In this document: piece by piece, positions 1 through 10,104 of the stretch
Numbering within the stretch: position 1 is the stretch's first letter
How the letters are laid out: each line of letters starts with the position of its first letter
Source: Straminergon stramineum
Taxonomy: Eukaryota > Streptophyta > Bryopsida > Hypnales > Calliergonaceae
DNA: 64,000 bases
Direction: 5' to 3'
Assembly (NCBI GenBank): GCA_963920665.1
Contig: OY987268.1
Span: 4,962,501-5,026,500 of the forward strand
The notes under the pieces: model-generated
Database searches by the model: none
What the model was told of the DNA's origin: nothing
Seen by the model: the letters and a program-made list of their open reading frames with translations, nothing else
Program-made: the position numbers and the translations under genes

Positions 1-74
1 AATTGTTGCCAACTAATGGTCTTGGGCATTCTTCACATGTCACCGCTCGCGTATGTTGCATTCGACAGCCCCAT

Positions 75-94
75 TTCAGACCGGGCGGTCTGAA
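75..94. repeat. Single copy of the 20-bp CG-core palindrome
   Basis: Reads TTCAGACCGGGCGGTCTGAA, one base off the perfect palindrome found in arrays at 9,744-10,087, 11,852-12,871 and 26,337-27,738. It is an isolated copy at the left edge of the GC-rich island. Confidence 0.8.
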
Positions 95-841
95 CAGTGA
101 CAGTGAAATCTAGGACATGTATAGATTTCAGACATCCCTTCTTGAATGTGAAAGGCGCCAATCTAATGCAATTTCCCCTCCGACTGGGTTTTTTTGGATG
201 TCGACTTCATCTTGGTCTCCACTCGCCCAAGATGAGCTTCACCTCCCTAGGAAAAAGCGCACGTCGTTGCCATAGCTGTTTTGAATGTACCTCGCAGAAG
301 TAGGAGCGGTTGACTTTTTCTCATGGTGTCCCATTGCAGCAGTTCCAACAATTGCCGGTAGTCCCATCCTTGAGCAATGCCAGCAAGCGCCTGTTTTTTA
401 ATCATGCCTTGGTGAGGTCGGGGTAGAGCGCCCCGAGGACCTCCGCAAAATGCTCATTCGTTGCAATGCTAATGTCCACTTCTGGCGTTGTCTCCGAGCT
501 TTATTGCATAATATAGTTGTATTTGTCCCTACTAGTTGCTAGCACAAGTACGAACAATTATTGCAGTCCATCCATGGCCGTGCCAAGGATGTCCAGTCCT
601 GGAAGTCAACTTCCTTTCCAAATCATGCCAAACCATGGCTTATTGAAAAATTAACATGCACTGGTTGGCATTTTTCGGTGAGTTGTTATCGAAGGAACTC
701 CAACGGACAACGACAGCGCCGTCCGCATACATGCCTCCCTCCAACATCTTGCACGACACAACGTGGGAGAGACAGTGACACTCTGTAAGTCTTTCCATCA
801 GGGCGTCGAAATTGGAACAGTCGATCCCTATTGGAATGAGG

Positions 842-1049
842 GTTGGAGTCAAGAATCTTCTGGCTGAACACTTGGTAACTGCCCACGGCATAAGCCGTGA
901 TTTGGGTGGGTGTGTATCGTCCATATCTGATGCTGCGAAGAGACCAAGTATAGAATGTGCAACGTTGGAGACAGACGACATACATCCACTCGTCAGCTTA
1001 CATAGTGTGCATCTAACAAGTGCTGAGCAAGAAGATTCTTGACTCCAAC
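842..1049. repeat. Inverted duplication with coding-like arms
   Basis: The 20-bp arm at 842-861 is exactly the reverse complement of 1,030-1,049. Similarity continues inward for about 25 more bases with mismatches. The spacer is about 170 bp. The arms translate to related peptides when each is read in its own direction, so this may be two inverted copies of one coding piece. Confidence 0.7.
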
Positions 1050-3687
1050 TCTCCTTCCAACAACGGTCCACCGTTCCAAGTTTCTGTCCACGGAAGGCGG
1101 AGAGCAGTGATGGGAAGACTGACAGTGGGTGACTGGATCCCACCCCCTCCCGTTGAAGATGTTGCAGGAGGGCATGCAAGGCCAACATCGCCGTCCTTGC
1201 ACATGGAAGCCCCAGTAAGAAGTCTCCGGAAAATGCCCACCCATGCAAGTTCATTTTTTCCTAAGCCATGTTCTCGCACAATTTGAAGATGACTTCTAAT
1301 GTGAACATTTCCGATGGGACTTTGAATGGACCACAATTGTTCATACGTAAGCTCTGGACTAGTTGCAACGAATATGACAACCCATGGAGCTGAAAGACAA
1401 CGCCAACAATGCTCAACATTGCAATGGACGAGCAGTTTGTGGAGGTCTTCGGAGCGCTCTCCAACGACCTCACGGCGACATGATTAAAAAACAAGTGCTT
1501 GCAAGCGTTGGCGAAATGTTGATCCACGGATCCCTCTTCTCAATTGTAAAAGGGAATAAGGCTACCCTGAGGAGAATATGGCTGTGAGGGTCCTAGGACT
1601 ATGATCATGGGATCCACACTTCTATTCATAGGGAATGCTCTCCACTATATCGCTCAAAAGGATAATGAAGGAAATCTAAATTTTACAGGAATCCAATGGT
1701 CTATCAGGATCTACAGACCACGACCAAGTCATGCGGCCCTCGCAACATGCATTCCGTTGTCCTCTTCTTCGCTTCCTTCCCGTTGTCGTGGGATCTTTGG
1801 ACTCGATGAACGCATCAATCAGCCTGCACATCCAAGACAATCATCAAACCATTTCGATTGCGTACCTTTCCACCCTCGGGCGGTAGTTTACGGTCATTTC
1901 GGACCATGTTTTCCCAAGTAGTGGATGTTCCGAGGATGCTTGCCTCGTCCAACTCTCGAAGGATGTCATTGCGAAATCGTTGCATGCCACTGCCAGGACC
2001 AGAAGAAAATGATCGTCAACTGCAGTGCAAACCAATCCGGACATCGTCTCTGTAATCGATTCGCTCTTCCCAATACCCATCTCTGGTGTTGTGCCAAGAA
2101 CATGGACAGGTTCGGACCATCCCTGGTCATGTCGCAAACAATCATCCACAAGAAAAGTCAACTATCTCTTGAGGTTATGCTGAGACAAGTTCGGCAATGT
2201 TCAAGACGCACGGGCCAACACTTTCCAGAGAGCATGACAGATCTTCCATGCGAAACGACGAGATTTGGCATCAAGGTTTTCTCCCATCGTCATCTTCAAG
2301 AGTACACGACGTGAAGCTCCAAGCACCATCACTTCAGTCTTCATTGCAAGTCGACGCTCTTATGGGCAAATACTTGGAACCCTCTTCTGCCGGCGACTCG
2401 ACAAGGGTTCGAAGAATTTTTGTCCCAACACTGTTCTCGAAGCATAGCATCATCTTCCCCGTGAACGTGCACCATCCATCTCAACGAGAGGCGATATTGA
2501 TTCATTGGAAGACCAACGTGCCTTATCGGATGGAGATGATCCGCATCCATCAGAGTGTTCATGCTGTGCTTCGAGAGCCAGTGCAGGGACGCGAACTCTT
2601 CGAACCATTCTCGATTTGCCAATAGGAGACAGTTCCAAGTCATTGCCTACAAGAGCATCGAGGGGTGGCGGGGATTGTCAACCGATCGCGGATAACAACG
2701 AAGTATCATTGAAGGCGTCCGGGGGAATGCGTTCACATCAATCATCCCCGTCGTCCATGCAAGATCTACCATACTCACCAGAAAATGCTGACGAGTGCGT
2801 GCCCAACTTTCTGAACAATATTGCCAACTTCCACACAACCTCAAGCAAAAGCCGACTTCTATTGTGGACATCCTCAACACGACCATGGATGGTCCGCACT
2901 CGTTCACGCTCATGCGTCACACTACGAACGAGTGAAGGAAAGACTCAAATCCGGCACGGAGTCAACACCGAAAACTGGTTTGCACCGCAATTGCCAACCC
3001 TTTTCCTCTGTTCTCTGCTGGTGACTTGCAACGATCTGACAACATGAATGAAAACAAACGCCCACTTGCGTTGAATTGGTGAAATGGTGATCCTCCGACC
3101 ACTCTCGTTATATGCAGGAAGCAGTGAAGCTATATTGAGGGGAATAATGCTACTATGACGACAACAATCACACTACTCTTGAAAGGGAATAATATTATCA
3201 TACGGAAAACAAGGCTAGTATAGGGGACATCACCGTGGTGAGGACTAATGCTATAATGATGTGGGGGAAAATGTATTTCTATTCATTAAGAATGTATTGG
3301 GAGTATAATGCATGAAAGAATATTAAAGGGTGTCAAATGTTTTCTATAGCCCCCGTTGATCTATAGTTCAGAAAGTTTTATAAGGGAGTCACATTCGCAG
3401 CAAAGTCAGTAGGTTTAGCTATCCCTGGAAGCACCCAAGTGCACTACGTCTAGTAGATGCTGCGTGCGAACCCCAACAGTAACATCGTCACCATCCACCA
3501 TCCGAATCCGTCTTCGTGTTGTGTCGTGGATGAACTTGCGGACCCCATGAGATTACAAAGAGCCTGCGCACAACACACGTCAAGATGATTGATCCATGCT
3601 CAAGTTCAACGTGATTCAGGGGGGAAAGAAGATTTCAACAAAACGCACTCACCGGAAGAAGAGCGATGGATCAAAATGGATTCTACA

Positions 3688-4086
3688 TCAAACATCCTTG
3701 TCTTCCTGGAGTGAAAACATCATGATACACACTAAGAATGTGAGTGCATCGCGCAGATTGGCAACCTGTGGATGAAGGCGACTTGAACTCGGGCCCAAGT
3801 CCTCCGTCCAGTGGAGCAGTTCAGACCACGCGGTCTGAACTGGTGTTCCCTCCACCATCATCCAGTAGTTTAGGGTCATTTCGGACCGAGCATTACCTTG
3901 TCCTGAAGGACTCGCAGACGTGACGTCGATGCCGGCGTCGTCTTGGACCACGCAACCGTTGGAGGAGCCCACTCCTTCGGTCATCCGCATCCGCCGTCGT
4001 TTATTGGACTTGCCGTCCAGTCGGCTGCCGGCGCCATTACGGCCACCCAACACACGAACACCGCGCCGCCCCACCTGCACACGCAT
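3688..4086 (-). other. Open frame of 132 codons downstream of the FCP1-like module
   Basis: This minus-strand frame encodes a basic patch (KSNKRRRMRM) and contains the palindrome copy at 3,820-3,839, read as VQTAWSEL. It lies just 3' of the FCP1-like exon and has the same strand and GC content. It could be a terminal exon of the large gene or a degraded duplicate of the SEMTVNY segment near 1,900. No splice connection could be established and no domain is recognised. Confidence 0.25.
3820..3839. repeat. Single copy of the 20-bp palindrome
   Basis: Reads TTCAGACCACGCGGTCTGAA, one mismatch from the perfect palindrome. It lies inside an open minus-strand frame, where it is read as QTAWSE, the same frame choice (QTARSD) as in the Pro-rich exon at 5,867-8,191. 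Confidence 0.8.
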
Positions 4087-4101
4087 CCATTTCGGATGGT
4101 A

Positions 4102-5499
4102 TCATTGTCTTGCGGGATTAATCTTGTTCTTATGGTTGAAGTGATCCGGATCCTCGTCACTGTAACATCCGACGAACTCCAGGTACTCTAGCACGAGGGA
4201 CCTGTCCTGGAAGTGCGCACCTGTGCGCACTTTGAGCCCGAACTTCGAATTCCTTAGGGCCATCGTGAGGTGCGCGAGAAATCAAGGGTTCTCCGACAAG
4301 TAGTGCGAGACGCTGCGACCGGACTTTAGCAAACCCAGAAGATACGGGACTACGGTTTTCTGGAGAGTGTGGTTCACGCCGCCAACATACGATAACGGGA
4401 AGATCGAACTGTGGACGGGGTTTAGAATGCTGCTCTCCGGGCAGTAGTCGACGAGTAGGGTGTTGGACGCATTGGCCCTGAAGTTGTCCCATATGAATTT
4501 CTTCTGACCCCACACGGTCTTGTGAAGGACCTTCATGCGAAGTCGCCCACCCGGGTGGTCCGGGAATTGCACGAAGGTATCCTCCTCGATGCTGGTGTCG
4601 CAGGAGCTGTCTGCGGGGTGCGCCGGGCAACTGCTCTCCGGAAACCTGGGCCGGGGAGGACACTTACAGAACCACCACGGACGTCTCTCCACGATCGACA
4701 AGCAGTCTTCCAACGTCAGCACGGGCATGTGCTGAAGACACTCCATATCCCGAAATAGGAACTCTACCACGGGGATAGCGACTGCGGACGGGAGTCTCGT
4801 CCAGATGCCTATATAGAAATTCTCATGGAGGCCAGTCAAGAACGCGCGTAATTGTGGACGACAGTGCACGGTGTACTCGTCGAACACATGACGTTTCCTA
4901 GGATTATAATCCGCCTCGGACGGTAGCGCGCGTGTGGGCGCCGGACCCTGTGCCGGACGCCCGATGTGCTCAACTTGGCAGAGGACGCCTTCTACCTCCA
5001 AGATGACGAAATAACTATTCCAAGGGAAACCTTCCACGTGGGGAGGCGTCGATTTCGGTAACGGAGCCTGCATATGCGAGAACCCAGACTCAAAGCAGGA
5101 ATCTACTAAAGCAATGATGCAGTCCACGATAGTAGACTCCAGACGACGCCAGCAATAGAATTGCACAGGAGCAAGGGAATTGAACCTCACCTTCGTTATG
5201 ACATCGGCGACGGGGACAGCAACTTCCTTGGCAATGGGCGCGGACACTTCCTTGCCCTTGATGGCACTGGGCGCTGGGATTTCCGGAGCGAAGGGGGATG
5301 CCACTTCCGCGACGACGGGACGATCAACTTTGACGACATCAGGAGTTGGGGATCGTGGAGGGGCGGGAGAGGGCACTTCAAGAGCGAGAGGAGCGACGAC
5401 TGAGCTTGTCCGTTGTCCGAGGGAAGTGGATTGAGGACGAGGTGAGACCGCGACAAGTGGAAGCACTGGAGCCTCGATGTCCAATAGAGCATTGTCACC
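4102..5499 (-). pseudogene. FCP1/NLI-like HAD phosphatase module, last exon of the large minus-strand gene
   Basis: The exon starts after a good acceptor (CCGTTCAG, exon from 5,499) in phase 0. About the first 95 residues are Pro/Val/Ala-rich. A region resembling the FCP1/NLI-interacting-factor HAD phosphatase fold follows. Numbered from the Leu codon at 5,484: FVILEVEGVL at 159-168 where family members have DxDxT, CRPQLRAFLTGL with IWTR at 208-230, and NTLLVDYCPES at 341-351, corresponding to the family's (I/L)DNSP segment. Both catalytic Asp positions are Glu, so phosphatase activity is doubtful. A TGA at 4,284-4,282 interrupts the frame, which stays open and coding-like for 59 more codons (FLAHLTMALRN ... 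FNHKNKINPARQ) to a stop at 4,104-4,102. A CGA-to-TGA change would explain the break. A phase-0 intron (5,500-5,866) plausibly joins it to the Pro-rich exon upstream. Confidence 0.55.
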
Positions 5500-5866
5500 C
5501 TGAACGGAGAAATGATAAAAGCGTGACTACAATGCCCACAACCACTACAATAATACTTGATAATACAAAATTTACGGACTGCACGCTACTCGTTATAGAA
5601 AAATGCCTCTGATATATATTACAAATATTGTACATTGCTTACAACTGGAATCGTTTTTCACAAATAGTGTACAAAAGTATATGCACGAGTATGCAAAACA
5701 TGTGAGCGCTCTCCAAAGTCCAAAAAAAGAAAAAGACAGACGCTAGAGCTAAGACCCCGTGACTCTATAGACTCGTCGGAACGACCTTCGATCAGCCCGA
5801 CGAACCACCTTCACATAGCATCCTCTGATCGAGGTCTAACTAGGGCTATGTGGAGGGGTTACCCAC

Positions 5867-8191
5867 CGCGGGAGCTTCGTCATCTCTGGCGGGCGAGTCC
5901 ACCGGAGCCTGCTCCACCACTGCAGGCTGCGCCGCAGCAAGAGGGGCCTGCACATGGGGAGCATACTGCTCAGTCAAGTTAGTGAAGGAGATCTCCACAT
6001 CTCCCAAATCAACGTCAAGGCTGTATGGATCGTCTTCGTGAACGCTCGAACAATGCAGTGATTCCAGCACATGCATATAATGAAATTGATTGAGGTCCAA
6101 GTCATCGACTTCTGGTTCGGGAGTGGCACTCACCGAGAGCAGCGATGGATTCATGTTGGACATCATTCGCAGTCCTGACGTTGCGGAGGCCGTCCCCGAG
6201 GGAGAGTTTGTGGTGGATACCCCCGACACGTTGTGCAGCTCGCTCGCAGGATTGGGGGTGGGAGTCACCGGCATTGCCAGAGTCGGTAGATCCAGTATCA
6301 TCCCCAAGCGCGCGTTGACGCTCACCAACAGCGCCCGGCTTTCGGCCAGTTCCTTCTCCTTCTCCAACTTCTTGGCCCTGCGCCTCGCCTTCTTCTCCAA
6401 TTCCCTGGCCTCCCACCACCGTTCCTTTTCCTCCCTGTCCTTCATCAGTACACTGATCGTCTCGGTAAACCTCTCCGAATCCTCAGCGTGCTTCCTCTTA
6501 TACCGGTCCGCTATGATCTCCGCGTAGGCGAGAATGCTGGCTTTCACTTCCGGCTTGACCTCCTCCGTCGCTTGGATAGAGCTCGATCCACCTTCAGCTG
6601 GAGCCCCCGCGCCGGAACTCGACCCTCCCCGAGTGGCCACCTCCACATCGGCCATCCTCCTGTAATCCTCCCTGTTCTTTGCAGCCATGGAAAGACGCAC
6701 ATCCAATTCCTCCTCGTCCACATCGTCCAAATCGATGGGGATTTCCCTGGAACTATTTCTAGCCTCGAGAAGATCTTGCTCCATCTTTCGGATGTGCAAG
6801 ATATAAGTCCTCTCATCAGCGGTCGCGGGCGGAAGCTCAAACTTGAGGGTGTCAACCGAAACCTGCACCATCGTAATCCCCTTGATTTTCTCAACGGAAG
6901 AGGCAGCGGCTTGAAAGTGGGACATCAAAGCATCCACATTCTTCTGCACACTCGCAATCTTCTCCGACAACGATTCACCTGTGGGTCTGGGAGAAGTTGC
7001 AGAGAGCTCCGACCTCACTTTCCGAATCTCTTCCTGTGCATCTTCGGGGAGACCGGCCTTCAATCCATCCAGCTTGACTTGCATGTCCTCAATCAGCATC
7101 CTTGGAGGTTTTGATAACAAGTCCGTCGCAGGAGCCGATCCGGAAGCACGGCCAAGACCGAGGGAATCAGACCGCGCGGTCTGATCTTGATCAGCAGCTG
7201 TTGGGGGGAGTTGGAGATCGGAGGAAGGAAACAAAAATAGGGGAGTGAGAAGGGATGCCGGACTTGAGGACGGCGTGGATGGTAGATTTGATGGAGGGGG
7301 AGGCGGAGGGGGAGGCGGAGGGGGAGGGGATGGTAGACTCGAGGGCAGAGGGGCATGGGGAGGGAGAGGGGATGGTATACTTGACGACGGAGGCAGGTGG
7401 ACATTAGAGGGTGGACATGAAGATGAGGGTGGAGGGAGATCCGAAGGCGGGGGTGGAGGGGGAGTTGTAGCAAGAGAAATAGGTGAAGGGGGTACGGGAG
7501 ACTGGACGACCAGATCAGACCGCGCGGTCTGATCTTCTGATGGAAGCGGTTGGGGGGTTTGCGGGATCACCACGGACTGCGATGGCTGACTTTGCGGAAG
7601 GGGAGAAACGGGAGGCGAAGACACACGTGGAGGTAATGAATCAGACTGTACAGTCTGGTTCACACACGTACGTACAGGAGAGCAGGGAGATGAAGGTTCA
7701 GAGCAATGACCAGCTTTCGACGGATGAGAGGAGGCATGATCGGAAGAGGGAGAGGAGATACGTTCTGCGGGTGGATCAGACCGCGCGGTCTGATGTGGTC
7801 GAGGACTAAAATCGGGCACGCGAGTAGTCGGTGGACGGACCTCGCCTCTCCTGCTTGAACCTACGGTGTCGCTGGCCTCCGGGTTCTGGGACTCGGACCC
7901 CACATTCCGGAGCTCACTCTCCTCCTCGAAATCATCCTCCATTTCGTCCTCATTCCCGTGCTCTTCCCCTCCATCGTGGTCGTCGTCCGGTTCGACGATA
8001 TCAAGCGCGGGATCGTCCAGTCCTTCGGCGGCCGGGTTGCAGTCCTCTTCCAGCTCCCGCCGATGCGTCGGGCTCTGGCCGTCATAATGATATCTGAGTG
8101 CATGCGATTGGGGGACCAACACGTCGGGCCAATAACTGTAGCCAATTTTTTGTTGAACGCTTTGGTGGAGGAGAGCCCGATTCGTGGCCCA
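5867..8191 (-). pseudogene. Methyltransferase C-terminus, acidic and Pro/Ser-rich linker and coiled coil (exon of the large gene)
   Basis: The exon begins at 8,191 after the acceptor CCTTTCAG in phase 0 and continues the sequence of the exon ending at 8,326 (AKAVSACS then WATNRALLHQ). In order it encodes: the end of the methyltransferase-like module (WATNR ... IGYSYWPDVL); an acidic stretch (DDDHDGGEE ... EEES); about 230 residues of Pro/Ser-rich sequence with a 12-proline run; a charged, probably helical segment (KLDGLKAGL ... EEEL); a strongly charged coiled-coil-like stretch (REEKERWWEARELEKKARRR); and a Ser/Thr-rich tail. Four copies of the palindrome lie inside it in the same frame as QTARSD or QTVQSD. 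A donor GCG/GTGGGT at 5,867/5,866 is in phase 0 and would join it to the FCP1-like exon; otherwise the frame ends at a TAG at 5,848-5,846. No stop interrupts this exon. Confidence 0.5.
7166..7794 (-). repeat. Four palindrome copies embedded in coding sequence, all in one frame
   Basis: Copies at 7,166-7,185, 7,514-7,533 and 7,775-7,794 read ATCAGACCGCGCGGTCTGAT. A variant near 7,640-7,660 has the centre CTGTACAG, which keeps the dyad symmetry by paired changes. On the minus strand they encode DQTARSD, DQTARSD, NQTVQSD and HQTARSD, always in the same reading frame and always inside Pro/Ser-rich low-complexity sequence. Confidence 0.85.
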
Positions 8192-8325
8192 CTGAAAGGA
8201 CACGGAACTGCGACAAAGCATCTGACATCAACCAACGCGCACCAGTTAACAATCATAAAAAGAATCAAATGAAAATAGGATGGCTCCATGCGAAAACATA
8301 ATCATCTCAATAGCGTGGTCCTTAC

Positions 8326-9702
8326 CGAGCATGCCGAGACGGCCTTGGCTCCAGCGAAGACGAGCATGACGGTTCCCTGATCCCTGCAGAACTTGTCGAT
8401 GAATCGAAGATACACCTCGTACCGCAGCTCGCGATTCGAAATGCGCCACGGAAAATCGTGACGACAGACTTCACGATTCTTGTACATCTCGTCTTCTGTC
8501 GCCAAGGGCACGTCTTCATCAGACGAGAGGCGTGGCACTTGGTCCTCGCCGTTAACTAACTTGGAGTTGACAAATGATTTAGCTGGCCGCTAGAGATACA
8601 TCACTTTGTCCTTGTACTTCATCGAGTACGTTGGCTCGCCCTTGGAGTAGACGTATCTACATTCGCGCTTCAACTTGTGGTCGGGGAAGAAGTCCGACAC
8701 CATTTGCTCCACGGAGGCAATCCTTTCTTGACTGAAGATGAGCATCCACGTGTAGACACCCCTCGACATCACGTTCTCGGACACCTTCTTCAGTTGTTCG
8801 AGGACCAGTGTGTGCCCGTGATTAACCTCCGTCTTCTCCAATCTCGGGAACAGTCGAAAGTCCATGATTCCGACCTCGCAATATTTGATAGAGGCCGGTC
8901 CCGACTCACAGAAGGTCCACCTCTCCCTTCGGAAGATGTACAACTCCGGGTCGAAAGCCGAACTCTTGTGGACCCACTTGCACACCGACCCCCTCGAACA
9001 TCTTCGACAGTTTTGGAACCGCTGGTTATTGTCCATCACGCGGTCCAAGCCCTCCATGAGCTTATCAGGCATGTCCATGGGTTTCTTCCCCGACCCACAC
9101 TCGTTCCTCAGCCACTTCTGACTGACTTGCATGAGGTGCCACATGTGGAACCCGGTTATGCACATCTCCCCCTTCAAATCCTGCCAAGCTGTCGGAACAA
9201 AGTCCCCGTCGTCAAAAACACCGGCCGCCTCGATCATCCCATTCTTGATCAACCTCTCCGTAATTTCCTTCGCCAGAACAATCTTGTGTTTCTTGTTCGT
9301 GGTCCACATGGCGAACGGAATGGCCTCGGTCCAACTTGTAGGCCTTTTGATGTAGACCTTCGGCGGAATCTCGAGGATTTTGCTGCCAAGCTCACCCACT
9401 GCAGCATCGTCCAGTCCGGCCAGAGTCTTCATCTGGTTCGGATTGATGGGCGTGAATTTGTAGACCTTCGTGGCGCCCGCCTTATCCGTTATTTCGTTGA
9501 ACGGACCGCCGGAGTCGATGTCATACAGACCACCAGACTCGTGCTTCATGAAAACCTCCTGCCAAATAGACCACGTTCGGTCGGAGGCCATTATGATCTT
9601 CCTCTCCCCCATCTTGTCAAAATCGATGACTTTCCTCGAACCGCCAGCCCCCTTCGCAGTAATCGTCGATTCGAAGCTCTGTTCGACCTTCATTTTGAAA
9701 TC
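8326..9702 (-). pseudogene. Divergent beta-class DNA-methyltransferase-like module (exon of the large gene), with an in-frame stop
   Basis: The exon starts at 9,702 after the acceptor TTGTGCACAG and ends at a TCG/GTAAGG donor (8,326), both phase 0. From the Met at 9,693 it reads through 367 codons to a TAG at 8,592-8,590, and then the same frame stays open for 88 more codons (RPAKSFVNSKLV ... AGAKAVSACS). The break is therefore a point nonsense change (CAG or TGG to TAG). The layout resembles N4/N6 amino-methyltransferases of the beta order. A segment IKYCEVGIMDFRLFP sits where motif IV (DPPY) is expected, followed by helices and then GTVMLVFAGAKAVSACSWA, which resembles the FxGxG motif near the C-terminus. 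The DPPY motif itself is not present, so catalysis is doubtful. Fold assignment is tentative and made by eye. Two Cys pairs (NCRRCSRGSVCKW) could bind a metal. Confidence 0.4.
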
Positions 9703-9743
9703 CTGTGCACAATTTGGGAAAATCAGAAATCATCATACAAAGG

Positions 9744-10087
9744 TTCAGACCGCGCGGTCTGAACCTAAACATTCGAGTACAAGTCCATGGCAACGACCTG
9801 GGCTATGAGGACAATGATGTGAAGTTCAGACCGCGCGGTCTAAATCTAGAAACATTACAAGTACATCACAATGACCTGGGCTATTAGGACGACAATGAAG
9901 TGAACTTCAGACCGCGCGGTCTGAATCTAGAAACATTACAAGTACATCACAATGACCTGGGCTATTAGGACGACAATGAAGTGAATTTCAGACCGCGCGG
10001 TCTGAATCTAGAAACATTACAAGTACATCACAATGACCTGGGCTATTAGGACGACAATGAAGTGAACTTCAGACCGCGCGGTCTGAA
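9744..10087. repeat. Intronic tandem array, about 81-bp unit, one palindrome per unit
   Basis: Five palindromes start at 9,744, 9,825, 9,906, 9,987 and 10,068, exactly 81 bp apart. Between them are near-identical spacers containing AAACATTACAAGTACATCAC and GACCTGGGCTATTAGGACGA. The array fills most of the intron between the ParB-like exon (ends 10,105) and the methyltransferase-like exon (starts 9,702). The near-identity of the units implies recent amplification or homogenisation. Confidence 0.9.
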
Positions 10088-10104
10088 GTGGTAAAGGATC
10101 ATAC

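Larger units (their letters stand above)
1..3300. other. GC-rich coding-like region without a recognisable gene
   Basis: This stretch is much richer in GC than the DNA beyond 13,950. It has many short open frames on both strands, none longer than about 200 codons and none with a domain I recognise. It contains internal duplications. The segment at 842-861 is repeated in inverted orientation at 1,030-1,049, and both arms encode nearly the same peptide (VGVKNLLAEHL on plus, VGVKNLLAQHL on minus). A 23-bp segment at 1,883-1,905 recurs at 3,865-3,887 with one mismatch and encodes SEMTVNY or SEMTLNY on the minus strand. I read it as degraded mobile-element sequence downstream of the large minus-strand gene, cut by the window edge. 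From about 3,100 to 3,600 nothing specific is visible. Confidence 0.45.

Noticed and set aside
4282..5484. Active FCP1-type phosphatase
   Set aside because: Both Asp of the DxDxT nucleophile motif are replaced by Glu and the frame contains a stop.
7093..7532. Gly-rich plus-strand frame and alternative Pro-rich minus-strand frame
   Set aside because: Shadows of the proline codon runs in the long exon at 5,867-8,191.
8590..8592. TAG as the natural end of a separate methyltransferase gene
   Set aside because: The frame continues for 88 codons in the same phase to a good donor, and the FxGxG-like segment expected at the C-terminus lies beyond the stop.
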